Below are positions 12,101-27,100 of a stretch of DNA of 64,000 bases, piece after piece. The notes beneath the pieces are model-generated. The model saw only the letters and a program-made list of their open reading frames with translations. It made no database searches and was not told the origin of the DNA. Position 1 is the stretch's first letter. Every line of letters begins with the position of its first letter. The translations under genes and the position numbers were made by a program. Origin of the DNA: Sclerurus mexicanus (taxonomy: Eukaryota > Chordata > Aves > Passeriformes > Furnariidae); assembly GCA_013396755.1 (NCBI GenBank), contig VWZF01002969.1:219408-283407 (forward strand), written 5' to 3'.

Positions 12101-15100
12101 TGTTATCTTCATTCACATGTAGCACCCGTAAAATGAAAGTGCAATAACTAGTAATTCACCTAACAAATTTTAATGAATACTTCAGCTTTTATGGTTTCAA
12201 TTATTAAAAAAAAAACAAAACCAAACAAAACCAAAAACATTTTACCTGGGAAACCTTCACACTCACATCATCCCAGCTATCAGGAGAAACTGGGCTGTGT
12301 TCAAACTGGGCAGTGAAAAGGAGATACTTTAATTATAATGAAAGCCTGCTTGACCAGAAATTTGCCAATCTTTGCTGGGTCTTGCAACATCTGTTTGCCA
12401 GGTTGTGTGGTGGGCACTATGGCAAATAACAGGAAACGTTAAAAAACGCCAGGAAAGTCTGAGGTGGGCCCCGTGATCAAGAGTCCTTCTCCAGCAACAA
12501 AAGAGCATTAACCACCACTAGTGGTGACTAGTGACAGAAACGGTCTTCTTGGCAACCACAGCTCCAGTTCTCTGATTTGCTGTCCATTCAGGCATTACAC
12601 CTCTGCATGGCAGTTTTAGGGTGCTAATAAAAGGGGTGTGCAGCCCTTTCTCCGGGCAGATGTGGATGATCATCAGGTCCAAGACAGCAAGGGCCCAAGC
12701 CCCCAGCCTGGCTATAGCTCGCCATGGCTGGTCAGATGAGGAGAATGGCATTTTGTTGGGGTAAGACACAGGTCTTTTACATTCCATAAGTCACAATTAC
12801 CAGATTAAACTCCCATGGAGCATCCACATTCTTTGATAACACAGATAGTTTGAAACTCCTGTAGAAACTGTCTTCTCTGTATAGTACAATAAATCTTTGT
12901 CTTGATGTAATGTCAAATGGGGTCAGCTGCTGAGCTTGAAAAAATCGAGTATGGTGTTCCTAGATACTGTTCCTAGACACTTGTTTTCAAGCTGGAAGAA
13001 GTCAATAAGGCAGAAAAAGGCACCAACTACTACAGCCTAATAAACCTACTGAGAAGGGGACAGTGGGCCCCATTGAAAATGGTGATTCAGACTGTCCTGT
13101 ACAAGTCTGATGAGTAGGAAGGAAGGGCTGTCACTGAAAGAAATATCAAAGGTGGGTACTTGACTTAATGACGTTTTAAACAGAGATGTCCTTCAATTTG
13201 CAGGGTTGTTTAATATTTGATGCTTCTGCAGGTAAAAGTTGGAGGGAAATATTTTCAGTCAGACCCCTACACAGTTGCCTGACCTTGTCAGTTGTTTCTT
13301 GTGCTGACCCAGAGACTCAGTTTTGGGGACATTCTGACAGAATCATGGCCAAGAAGGGAGAAGTACATGCAAGTGTCACATAACAAGGCAATCGACACTT
13401 CAGTGTTATTGTGATTTTTTCCCTTTGGAGATCCACTAGTAAACTGGAAAGGCACAAGCATTCAAAAACCAACACTGCCTACCTGCAGAATGGCTTGAGT
13501 GCAAGGAAGGGGACAACTGCTGTTCGCAGGCGCATTGCCACCTTCACAAAATCATGACCAAAATAAGCCTGGCACAGTACTGCAGTGGCTCCAGGTATCT
13601 GAGAGCAGGGGCTGGGAGAGCACCAAACCCCCAAACACAGAGCCACGTGGCATGGGAGCCATGAATTTTAGCTATGTTAAGTCCGAGTTCTGGATCCCCA
13701 GGTAAACTGTGGATGTCCTTAATCTTACTGCTTCCTGAAGGAATTCTGGAAGTTTTCCAAGTCATACAGCCTCCTGAGAAATTTGTGTGCATTTTCTCCT
13801 GTATACAAATTGGCAAGGCAGCAGCAATACACAAGGGCTTGTGATTATAGCATTGCCCTTTGATTCCCATCTTGCAAGCAGGCAGCATCTTGAAAGATCA
13901 AACAGCAGCCTGAGGACACATTAAGGACTTTTGTTCTCAGAGAAGTTGCACCCCTAGAAATGGGGGAAAGGAAAATGCTACCTGCACATGGTGACTGTAG
14001 AGCAGACGGGTAAACCCACACAACAGAACAATGCTATAGCCTTCCATTTTGTCTTTCTTCTTTCAACCCTATCCCTGACAAGAGAGTGGGGTGTCCTGTC
14101 AAAGCCCAATGCAATCGCATCTCCTCACTCCCATCTGGTTTTAACACCTCAGTTCCTCATGGTCGAAACTCCAGTCCTCCCCCTGCTCATCTTCTGGCTA
14201 GCACCTCCGATTACCATTTGAGGACCCTCTTTTCCACGCAGGCTTCTGCCCCAAGGGCTGCTCCATGGCCTCTTCACAACCTTTCTGCCAGCAGTGCCTG
14301 CCCCTCCAGCCTGGGTGGCTGCTGGAGGCATCACTGCCGGGCCTGGGAGCAGTGCTATCAGTGCCTCGTCAGGACGCAGCAGGAAACGTCTGGCCTCCAC
14401 TCCGCGACCATCTGCTGAAACCAGGCCTCCTCTGGCGGGAGTCCAACACAAAGTAAACAGAGTTTCACAGCCAGATTTCAAACAGCAAAATAACTGAGAA
14501 ATATGGCTCGCTGCTTCTGGTTTGCAAATTCAAAACATGGAAGTCCCTAGAAGCAAAAATCCTTTATGGATCCTAAGACCTCTTGGTTGCCAAATGGATC
14601 TATTGCAGCTAACACCAGGGAGAAAGTGCAGCGATGGAGCAATATCAGCCACACCTAATTTGTTCAGTTTATGCATTTGGTAATTTTTAAGATTATTTCT
14701 TTCTCAAGATCAGCGATGAAGGAAAATAAATTTATTAGACTGGAGATTTCAGCTTGCGATGTTTGTATGACTAACAGTACTGAGAGAACAATTCTGCATG
14801 TTGCTACTGTACGATATTTTTCATGGTATGGGAGACAGAGAAGGACTCAGTGAAGTGTGAAGGATTCTTTAAAAGAACAGATTGCCATGTCTTTTAAAAT
14901 AGGTCAAGTTTTTGGCCTAGTTTCCTTTAGAGTATCCCTTAAAGCAATGGGGTTTGAACATCCATGATAGTGCCGCGGCTTTTTTGTTTTTAGCCACGTC
15001 TATGTGTGGCTCTAGTTGTAAGGCAGAAATGTTGCAGCGTAAAACCACGACGGCAAAGACCACGTGTCTCAAGCAGTATTTGTGAGCAAGTTACACTGAA

Positions 15101-18100
15101 CAGTAAAATCTCAGCAGTGGTTGCATTTCATCCTTGTGGGTAACATTATTCCGAAACAGGTGACTGAGAAAAAACAAACTACTAAAAAAGGTGACAGCCA
15201 GTGCAGCCAACACTTGTAAACTCAAATCCTGTCAAACATGACCTATTAACTCTCCAAATTTTAGAAGGGTTTGCACCATTGTTTGCTTTCCATCTTTAAA
15301 TTGATTAAATCAACTGATTAGTTCCATTTAAGTAGAAAGGAGAACCACAATAATGACATTTAAATTGAAGATACACAAGATAGCACATATAAGAACAAAC
15401 CAAGGCCACCTATGTTGACTGGAGATAAAATACAATGGTCAGCTGTCAAAGCAAAAAGAATCTGTATGTGTACAGAAAAAGGATGCTCAAGATATTTAAA
15501 GAGGGAGGAAATTCTGAATGCAATATTAATTAATATAGAATAAATACCATCTATCTTCTACGTATGGAGCAGTCTGGTGCATGTAGTTATGGATGCATCT
15601 TTGCTCTGTGAAGGTAACAGGTATAATACACATGTATTTATGATGTTACATAAACTTAATTATTCCGCATAATACACATACCAGTAATTGTGGCTGGCCT
15701 TCATGCAGCTATATGGAGTGAGGCAGGACATAAAGAGGATTTCCTCCACCCCAGAGCCCTGGAAAAAGGACAGGTACAAATCAAGGGTGGTTGTGTTTGG
15801 TGACTACAGGGACAGGACTTGCCACTTTACCTACTCTCCTCCGAGGCCGAGGTGGGAGCTCAGCACATCCCTATTAAGATGCAGGTTCTTCTCCCCACTA
15901 AGCTGATCCATGAGGGACAGTGCCCTTCAGGCACAACTCTTTAGAATATACCTTGTGGTGAAACTCTGGATTGACCTATTGCCCAGCCAATAATAAACAT
16001 CCGTTGGCTTCGGGAACGCAGTACAGCGTGGAACAACATACACATACTCTTGGAATACAAATCTTGTGCAGGCTGTACACTTCATTACGAAAACTGCTTG
16101 TGTCTCCAGTGAAGCTGTGAGGGCAGGCAACGCAAGGGCTTGCGTGGCACTCATCTCACTATAGTGTGGAAAGATAAATCAGCCTGTAACAGTGCAGACA
16201 GTTTTAAGAATACCTTTGTTTTAATGATATCTCTGTTTTGCACGGAGATTTGTAGTTGAAACCACCATCGTGACTGGAACCTTTGTTTGGTAGCTGATCC
16301 TACTCTACATCCTTGGCTGAACAACCAGTGTGAGCTGTTACATGCGTGGCTTTGTGTGCACCGTTTGTGTCACAAAAAGGCTCAATGTGGGGAAAGAGGA
16401 GCTTTCTTTTTGCAGAATATCACAAAGGGCAGGAAAAGTTCTCTAGAGAGCTCCTAAGGATCCTGATTTGTGAACAACGCTTTCACATATCACCTCCACT
16501 ACTTCCTGCAAGACAAGAATATCACACTCGCAGGTCTGGTTTGAGTTTTCACACTGGCAGTTCCTCCCAATGCTGCTCAAGTATCAAAATCACTCTCATT
16601 TCATAAGAGATCATAAGTTCTTCCAGTAATAATTCTAAGAACATAATCTTTGTCTGCTGCACTTTAAATAATTAACAAAGATGCCAGGCAAATTTGTGAT
16701 GCATTCGATAAGTAGTGGGGAAATGTTAGTGTCTCTGCCATGATCACAATTCCAATAGCTGGCAAAGACTTATCCTGCAAAGAATCTCATGAAAAGTTTT
16801 CCTCAGCGTGAATATGTGATCGCAGAATTCCTCAGTAAGGAGTGGTGGACTAAATCTCATTAATTTATAATCTGAATCAAGGTGGGGCAAAGTCTTATTA
16901 TCTATTTGCATGAATTTATAAGCTTCACCCAGAGCCACCACAGAGCTCAGTGAGCACAGACATTATTTTTTCTTATCGGGTGAAAAATAAGAAATGAAAG
17001 ATTTGTTTATTTATGATATGTACAAAGGTCCAGATTCCTACTGCCTTCATCTGCCTTTGTAAGGCACTGTATGGTCCTGATGTCAGCAGCACATTCAGAT
17101 CCCAGGTGCAAAACAGAAGCTCTGGGTGGAATGCCCGTCCTATGGAACGTACACAATAATTACGTTGCATGCTAAAGTAAGGCAAGTGGCTCAGCTGCCT
17201 GAAGGATGGGACTTTGTTCTGGTGGGCTGAAGCAATCTTGTGTGGGGTTGGAGCCAAGAACGTTGAAAAGAAAATGTTGTTCATAATCTATCTGACTGAA
17301 ATCTTACATTCCTCCTATTTAGGCACTGGATGTAGCTCAGAGCCAAGATTAGGCTATCAGGCTATCAAGAGAGGTCCCCACTGAGATGGGGATGAAGCCA
17401 GAGAGCTGTGGAGGGAACCTGGTCCATGGGCAGATAACAACATGTGAATAGGGGTGGGAGGAAAAGGCTGGGTAGCAGTTCCCATGTCAGACCAGCATGG
17501 TGGTTACAGCCCTCTCAGTCCCCATGGGGATCTTCGTGGTCTTAACCAAAGTGTTTGGGTTGGATGCTCAACCTAGCAAAAAACCCACTATCAAGGTTAG
17601 ATAAGAGAAGAAAGGCATCCTTTACCAAGATGCTTTATCAATGTGTTAATTAGCTGAACAGTTCCAGAAGCACTACTCTTACAAATCAATATCACATCGT
17701 CAGGAAACAGCTGTTCCCACACTGTCAGGTTCCTAACACTGCTCTAACAATTCAAAAGAAAAAAGAAACTAAGGTATAAATTTCAGTTTGAGAGAGTACT
17801 TCATGTCCTCTGCTGTTTCTAAGTGAACCCAAGAGATGAGGCATGTATTTAAACAGCTTTTTAATAAATATTATGTGTGAAATTATGGAAATTTAGATAA
17901 AAGCTGCCACTTTATAACTGATATGATCTGGGGATAGGAGGAAAGTGTGGGGTTTATAATTAATAAAATCCTGGACTTTACTATTTAGGATGGTGCTCAG
18001 GGTGTTTCAGGAGTTTTAATGTGAACAGCCTCTAGCAGAGCAGCTCCATTTACAAACCAGTGCACTTTGCACCTGGCTGTTTTATACCACCATGCAAAGA

Positions 18101-21100
18101 GTAAAATAAATAAATTGGTAGGTCACCTTCACAACTGGATTTGCCTGAGATAGATAGTTTTCTGTCCTTCATGAAGCAAGGAACAGATCTCTTTCACCAT
18201 CAGGAGGAAAGGAAGTAGGGGCAGCTTTCCCTCTGCTCATTTGCTTTAACCACTGGAATGAATTGATCACATTTTGTTCATAAAAATTTCCCATGTTGAG
18301 GCATTTCTTTGTTCGCTTATCTAAGTTTCTCCCCTTTCAGTTTTTAAAAAGTCCTCTCCTCAAATTCTAGCAGAACCCAAGCTCATAAATCCATCTGTCT
18401 AACCCCAGTTTCAGAATATTGCTATTTATACAATGTTGTAAGGGCCAATTACCCAAACGTGACATCACCTCGGGAGTAAGGCTTGTCTCAGATACAGGCT
18501 GTGTTCTGTCCACGTGCAAGAGGTAGGAGAAGTAACGTTTAGTCCTTTTATTAACTTAGCAGGCACCCAACTTAGAGCTGTGCCTGTTTAGGCTTCTAAA
18601 AACAGTTTGCACTGAACATGCCCTCTGGCTTCCTGGAAGGGCTACTCCCATACCAGTAACTTGATATATTCACTCATGGTCACCATAACACCAGCCAAGC
18701 ACATGGAAATAAGAGCATCTTTAGAAAATACTTCAATGGGTTAAAAAAGCCATCAGGGCACAGCTACCAAAGCCATGGCTGGGATTCTTCCCTCTGCAAC
18801 ACAGAGAGGGGGCTCGGTACCTTCTGGCTGTTCGCTGCTTGAAGAGGAAAAGGATGATTGTGCACACGGCAACTTCTTGCACAGAAAATCTGTTTTCAGA
18901 GTTGCAGCAATTGACTAGTTTTGAGCCGCTTTATTCCTCCAGCACTGAGATAAATGAGGAGGTAGAAAGGCATCAGCTCTGCTAGTGGCACGCAGTGTGA
19001 CTGACTAAATGCTACAGCCCAGATTCTGCCCTCACTGTGCTGGTGCAGCTCAGAGCAGGTGATGCAGTTCCACAGCCACGTTAGAGGACAAACACTGTCA
19101 CGGCTCAGTTACAGAGCTTTATTACTAGTAATTTAACTGTCAAAAAAGAAACAATATATGCATAAATGCCTGGTAGGTGGTTAGAAAAGATTATGTTTTT
19201 AACCTTATCCACAGTGTATTTATTCTCAAATTACAGATGCAGACATAGAACATGCTGGTGTTACTTTTAAGATTACCAGACCTGCCTCTCTGTAAGAGTG
19301 GGGGTTTTTCTGGTTTTGTTTTCATTTTGAGGGATTTCTTGAATAGAAATTTCAACAATCACAGCACACAGTTGTCTGTTGTAAGAAATACTACTCTGCT
19401 TTTCAGCAGTTTCCTCCCTTTCTGAAAGCATAGACAAATTAATGAAGGATAATCATAGCTTAGTCATAAAAACAATCTGTCAATATTTACATGGTGCTCT
19501 TTCATTTCTTGATCTTTCTTTGCTGGTTTGATGCTTCCGCTAAGCCCAGTATGCATCATCAAACCCTGGATCTAATAACTTGGGAAGACGATATTTAGAG
19601 ATGCATTTGCATTAGCAAGTGAAAATCTGAAGGGAGTGGGGAAAACTGTCCTCAGCATGAATCAAAATAATTGCAGAATGAGGGGTCAGGATATAATAAG
19701 ATGAAAAAAAAAATGCAAGGGAAAGAAAGCAGGCAACCACACTGCAACTGGTGAGTGTGGTGAGTCGAGCTGCTCTGTGCAGCAATGAGGTCTGTGGGTG
19801 CCCTGGCAACTTCCTCAGATGCTGACTGTAAAAATGTAAATTGATTTACACTTCTGTCCCAATAAAGATGCAGCTAATACATACTTATGTCAGGTCCATC
19901 TTAACTCTTCTGCCTATCTGGGGTTTTGATAGCACTTTTTAAGGGTCTAAGGAAATTCTTCCGAGAAAGAAAAGAATTGGGCCTTGAAAACTCCCAGCTA
20001 CAACAGCTGGTGCCCCAGGCACTGTCTGCAAGAAAGAGCAGTTTAAGAGCTATCAGATTGCTTTTCCATCTCACTGGCATTACAGCTTCATAGTTCTGAC
20101 TTACTAGGGATCAAACACGGATATTGATAGCTATTTCAGCATAATCATGATTTCTTACACCAGAAGTGGGGGCTTTTAGTGTGACAGAAGCAGGCTCACA
20201 GCTTTAGCAAGGGCATCGAAGCGAGGCGACTGAATGTTCAGACTCTTTTTTCTTGTGGCAAGTACGAAAGTGCTGCTGCTTTTGAAACCCAACTGCTGCA
20301 GTACTGCAAAGAATAACTCAGAGCGAGTATGAAACCAAAAGCACTGCCACAGAGACACAGTGTATTTCTTTCAGAAGGGTTTTACCCAGAAGCTTGATTG
20401 TTAGCTATAAGTCTCTCTCATTCATGCTTTTTGGGGGTTTTCTTTTTTTTTTTTCATCACTCCTGCAAACCTGCAGTCTGGGGACTGGAGCAAATAAATT
20501 TTTGACCTAGAACAGCTTTATCTGGACTGATTAAACGAGCATCCTTTCTCTTTCTTCATCTTGAAAATCTCTCAAGATTTTTACAGTCATTTGGGCTGGC
20601 AATAATGCACAGCCAGAAAAGGTACCTGGAACCCAGCACGATGGAGGTGCTTTCAGGGGCAGCATACCTGAACTCACCTACTGAACTGGTGCCTGAATCC
20701 TCCAGTTCAGGGAGCAAAAATACGGCACACAGCATCCCAAATCCCACGAACAGTTCAAAATGGTTTGTTTTCCAAACATTTCCAAGTGCTTTGCTTGTTT
20801 TGAATTTCTCAGACACTTATGGATGACACAATCTTAGCATCAAATTATTGCCAAGTGTGCACAAGCCTCTTCCCAGAAGATCTGGCCTGGGGGTGAATAA
20901 TGTGCTTGGTGCATTTACAACACAATTACTAGGCAGAGCACAGAGCATGCACTGCCCTGCTCTGCTGTTTGCCTCGATTCAGACACTCTCACTCGAGCTA
21001 CTCAAGTAGAAGCAGCAGCTTTACAATTTTTCCCACAGTACACTTCCCTCCTAAAAATCTCCCACACAAGCATTCTTACTCCTGCAGCTCCACCAATGCT

Positions 21101-24100
21101 AGCACGTGTGGGAAGGCTGGCATTTTTGGTACAAGAACATTTGGACCCTTCTACAGTGTCTGCTCTGCTCCCTTGAATACATTTGCAATTAATCAGAGGA
21201 ACATATGACAAAGGGTGGTCTGCTGTGAAAGGTACCCAGTGCATTTGGATTTAATATCCCCTCATTTCATGTGGATAATGATGCTCTCTTGCCCCCCAGA
21301 CTCCCTCTTTTCCTCAAAGCTGAAAACCAATAGAAGTTCTGATCTGCTTAGGAAAAGTGCCGAAAGAGAGACAGGCCCTATATTATTATATATATATTAT
21401 TGTCTAATATACTGCAATAAAACCTTATTTAAATTGAACAGTTGAGTTCACTTTCAAATAGATGATATGTGGAGATGAGTGTTCTTCAGATTGTTCTGAT
21501 TAGTATTTTCACATATGTTATACTGGTTTTCATATAAACAATGTATGATCTTATGTGGCATGTAGTCAAATAGCTGGAATCCATTAAAACCATGCTCCAA
21601 CTGTGCAATCACTGTCCTCACAAGGATACATTTTTACATGTGGTTAATGCCAGGAAGAATCCACAGCTTCAATTATGAGAACATCAAAATACATTGTCTA
21701 TTGCACAAAAAAAGCATTTGCAGCAATTTAAAATATCCAGTCAACGCCACACTGCGAAATCTAGATAATAGAAATCCCAGAGAAATTTGAGCTAAATCTG
21801 TCTGGATTATAGCAGTGGGATTATCTGAATGCTAAATTACTGTATATGTTTTGCTCACAAACATGAGCACAGACAGTATAGGAAGATGGATGACTATGCA
21901 GATCGCAATAAAACCCATCCCCAGGAGACTTTTCCATACACTAGGTAAACAACCCCTCTCAATTTATCAGGCATTCTGGATTGAATTAATGCTGTCATTT
22001 ACTTTGCTGTTGCTGTGTAGAGGAATATGGTTTAACATGAGCAGCTTCTTTAGCACCAGAAAAATAACAAAGGTTTTCTCTGTGCACCCTTCACAACACA
22101 CAGAGTGCAGGAATTGGCTGCTGTGTTTGTACAACTGAATTAAACAAAATACAACTGCAGCTAAGTGTGTAATCAGAAAACCAAATTATATGCAATATTG
22201 AAAGACAAGATTAACCCTGGTTGCCACGTTAAACCTTCCCTTCCCCTCCCCTGTTGTTTACACACCAGTGTTTCTGGCTTTCTAAGGGCATACAGCGAAT
22301 GAACCTGGGCTGACCTGACACATAGCATCTCTCAAGCTTTCCCCTTGAATGATTCACAAATGTGTGAGCTGAGACCAAAAAAACAAAGGGAAAAACGCAG
22401 GGTGCTGTACAGGCTGAGCTAATCTGAAAGAGGTGAGACCTGTCTAAGTGTCTAAGTGTGCCAAGGCCAGTCCCTCCCCTGCTGCAAGGGCACAGCTACT
22501 GCCTGCAAACACACATTCCTGCCCTGGCCAGTGCAGCCCCCTTTGACAACTGCAGGTGAAATTACCTTCAGGTCTGTTCATGTGGGAATGACTCTGGTTC
22601 TTATTAATCCACTCAAATATTAGTTTTTATTGCTGTCTGATGGGGTTTTTATATTGTGTGTGGCCAAGCTGCGTGCCCATGCCCTGCAGTTACCTGGCAT
22701 GTGAAGCAGCTGGGAGGGCTTTCCCGGGAAGAAAGCTAGACAGTAGCTGCTGCCTCCTGTGAACAGCTACCAGCTGATGTAGATATGGCCACTTTCGTTT
22801 CCCTCTTTCTCATTCAGATAATATATGTAGCTCTGTAAACACATTAAATACAATTCTGGATCCTGGGAAACCGTCAATGTAATCCTTTGGTCAAAGTACA
22901 AACAAACAAACGAATTGGCCTTAGCCAGGGAGTTCAGCGGAATCCAGATTTTAAGATACATAGTTTTTGGCAGAAAAGAAATACAAAATCGTGCTTTTTC
23001 ACTGAGAAAGAGGGATTATTATGAATAAACGCCATGGAAATTTCGGCATGATAACTGTTACCCTCAAACCACGTGTTTGTGCCAACAAACTCGCAGTGTC
23101 AGCACTCTCTGGTGTTTGAGATAACGAAATGCCCATTCCATTCTACAGTTTTCCTCCCTCAACCAAAGGAGCAATTTCTCACTATTTCTGCCACTGTTTT
23201 GCCTGCTTTTGTGATGAATGTCTGAACACTTGTTGAGCTAAAACACAAAAATTTGGTTGTTACCTGAACTGTCTGTAACTGGTGCTCTCACAGAGCTGAA
23301 CCAGCGGTGGCAACAAGAAGATATTTTAAGAGTGAAAGGTTAAAGTCACCTAGACACAAATATCACAGCAGGAGTGGAAAGCTGAGTTAATGAGCTCAGG
23401 TCTACCCTGTGCCAGTGACTGCAATTCGCATTGCAAGGACTCCAGATCACACAGCACCAGTCCCAAAGCGGGTCTTTGCATCTGTCTCTGCCACAAAAAT
23501 AAGATACAGAACAGAAAAACCTGGAAAATAGGTAAGGCAAGTGAAGGAGTGCAGGTTGGAAACTGCTAACAGGAACACTTTCTTAAAGAGCGAGCTAAAT
23601 GCATGAACAAAAGAAAATTCTGAAAGAACTTGGAAAGAGACAGTGTTGTTTCATATCATGTTACTAATTTAAAGGATAAACACTTTGACAGACTGAAACA
23701 TTAGGAACAGATTTAAAGTAAAAGAAGTCTTTTTAAATTTCAAACAGTACAGCACAGCCATAGTTAACACAATAAATACTAGATATGCTTCTTCCATGTC
23801 TCATATATTCCTTATGAAATTTGTCCTACTGTAACCCAGACACAAATTAAACTATTCCCTCTGCCAGGAGAAAACAAACTTTAAAGGCAAATATTAACTC
23901 AACTAGCATGTCATTCTGGAAAAATAAATATGTTTTGATTAGCATGAGCAGTATTTCAGAAGACGGATCAATTTCCATTCAAAAGGAGACGAAACAAATG
24001 TAGAAATCTCATTCAGCAATGTAGTTAGATAACAGCTCACATGCTTATTGCTATATATGAGCTTAACCACTTTCTTGAAAGAGAATTCCAACATTAGAAT

Positions 24101-27100
24101 AAGTCTCCAACAAACCTCAAATTTTTTGTCAGATGAGAGCTACAAAAATATTATGCAAGTTGGGAAGAACATGTTTTCAGATTTACTCAAGCAGTGCTTT
24201 CTTCAGCACAGCCCCTTCAGATGGACAACTGCCCTTGTCACAGGGGTGGCTCTGTAAAACTCCACTGGCACAAACCTGGGTGCTGCTCTAGGAAGCACCG
24301 AATGCTCGGACACAAAAGTGGTTGGCACTTCCCCGACAGCTGTTCAACACAGCCCAGAAAAGAGAGAGTTAATTTTCATTTCCTGTTGGACAGCTGACCA
24401 CATAAGGGAAAACACCATTGTATGTGGCATGGAATACCATTTCGTGCAGGTTCATGGTTAATGTCAACACAGTTGGAAAGGCTGCATGGAAAATAAACCA
24501 CAACCTTAGTGGAGGTGGTTTGTCTACCTACAGGCCAGCACTTGGTCATGGTGCCAGAGGAGCACAGGGAAAGGATGCATGATTGCTGTTCATGCTGTAC
24601 TAACTTCAAAAATAAAAAGGACAAATGAACTGATTTTTCACTGCCATTACCTGCTTTTTTTCATCTTTGACAAGCAATATGTTACAAAGATTTTTCCAGG
24701 CCTTAATTTCCCACTGTGTGCTGGTTAAGCAATTTCTTCTGCTCAGCCTTCTATGTGCTTGATTTTAGAGTCCTCAGAAAGACCTCCACTAACTCTGCTC
24801 ATTGCTACTCACAACTTACGTGCTGAACTCTTTAACAGCTCTCTCTACACTATCCCAGTCTGGCTTTGGAGACCCTTTCTTTAGATCATTCACCAAGGCT
24901 AAATGAGCTCTGACAACCCTTTCTGGGGATCTGTTTTCCTTTTGCTCGGCTCGTGTGATCTCTGGCATCATCTCCCAAATCAGCCAGAGAAAGTTCCTTC
25001 TGTGATTTCCTCTGCACATGGGACAGGCACTCTTGTACTGTGCCTCAGGCCACTGAATGCAGCAGAAGAACAGGAGTTACTCAGGCCTACTGCAAAGTTG
25101 TTACACAGCAAGAGAACAGACACCAGGGATGCTGACAGCCAACCCCTGAGAGTCTGACACTGTCTCAGAAACCTGTTCTCCTCTGCTAAGTTAGCTTGGT
25201 GGAAAATGCTAAGATGATTTTATGGTATTCAGTATGTCCTTAACCTGATTTAAGTTTAAAACTATTTCACTTCTAATTGAACTAGTTAATCTTCTAATAT
25301 TTAAAACAAGGAGAAAGATTAATTAATAGACTTCAGCAACTTTACATGACCAGCATCACACAGTGCTTTTAACTAGACAGTTCCTAAGAAAAGTCTCAAT
25401 GTTTGTTGTCACTGAAAGCATTAAAATTCACATCAGAGGTAACGACTTCCTGTGTAAACAGTGCCTTTACAGTGAGTACAGCAGCTTTTCATGCTTCCCA
25501 GTATCAGCTGTGTGGGGTTTTAGTGCACTTTTGGACTAAGTTTGCACTGAAGGCTATCCTTCTGCAGTCTGGCTGTTAGTTCAGCCTGGTTAAGCAATGG
25601 CAGGCAGGTGATGCTCACAGAAGTGAAGTCACAGTTCAGGTGTGACATCAGTTTATCACAATCTCAGTCCGGAATTTATTATTTTAAGTTTTAGTTCTAT
25701 TTAGGCACCTTTTAAGACTCAATTTAAAATGGAAAGATGCACAACAGAATTATGCTTATAACCAGAGCTGTTTTACATGCTTATTCTTGCATTAAAAAAA
25801 ATTATCAAATGCAACTTTACACTTAATATTAAGTGTAAATTTTTCAATTTACTGATACCAGCAATAATTTTACAATTAATATTTTCACTCTTCAAGCAAT
25901 CTCTTTACAGTGAGAATTCTTTGATGCAAACATTTGCTTTTATCTCTACATTCCACTTGCTGCTTCTTATGCAGTGGCATGATCTTACAGAATCTGAGTT
26001 GCTGGCACTGAAGAAGAATGTCCAAATCTAAGTAAACAAAATAGCTGTTCCAATGGATCTCTTTCTTTTGATCAGGTTCTAGTGAAAAGAACCCCCAACC
26101 TAGTCTTCGAACTTAAATGCCTTTGGAGTGATCTTTTTACTCAGGGCAGCCAAAGGCATAAAACCTGATTTGTTCAAAATGAACTTCAGCCAGCTTTTCC
26201 TTCTTTCCTTCCTTGTTAATTAAAGGTTCAGAACATTTGAACATCAACATTCATTTAATAATGCTAATAAACCAGTTGACAAGAAATTTTAAAGGATTGA
26301 AGAGCCTTTTACCTGCCATTACACTGCTTGTACATCTGCTCTGTAACACTCAATGAACATACAATACCGAAATTACACAGGGATTAAGTTTTGTTTAGGA
26401 AAGGGAACAGTAAGGAGCAATGGGACGGACACAGGGGCATTTTCCTATTTTGCATATGGAACTAATACATTTTGCATTTATGTAGCTGTTTTTGTTAGGG
26501 ATTTGAAATCTTGGGTGTTTTGGCATTGGTAACTGTTACCTGATGAGGCGTGAATTCTGGGAAAACCTTAGCTGCAGTAAAGGAAAAAACACATTTTGAC
26601 CACACAACTGAAACCATTATATCTCTCTCAGATGGGCCTAGCCTGGGAATTGAGCTCAGTGTTCAATCTGGGGTTATTTTTGCCATTTTTGTTATATTTT
26701 CTTCAAAAGACACATGCTTCCCTGTGCCTGAGTCGCCCATAGTAGTTATGTCCCAGTCTTAACTCCGCATTCCCTCTCACAAAGCAATTCCCAATACAGA
26801 AGTCCTGCTTAATTTAAGCTAACTTGCACCTTGGCGCTACTGCTCAGCAAAGTTTATGAACACATTCAATATATGTACCTTCCAAAAGACTCAGTCCAAT
26901 TTGTGTTCATGGATAGAAAACAAGGTCTCTGTGCTTTTCCTGGTGGCTGGGCTCACATCAGAGATGTTCCCTAATGTTGTACTTGGATCTTGAATGTGAG
27001 GGACTCCTTTGAGTGCTGGGGGGGGCATCTGCAGCAAGAGCTGACTTCAATAAAAATGATGGGGGCTCAGCACGCCTAAAAATTAGCCCTTGTATTGTCA

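Noticed and set aside
11400..12130. Possible retroviral LTR (repeated AACTCCATTTTG at about 11487 and 11994)
   Set aside because: The similarity does not extend beyond about 12 bases, and no paired termini or primer-binding site were seen.
24250..24650. Possible endogenous retrovirus remnant
   Set aside because: Only an impression from short words; no coding motif or repeat boundary could be supported.
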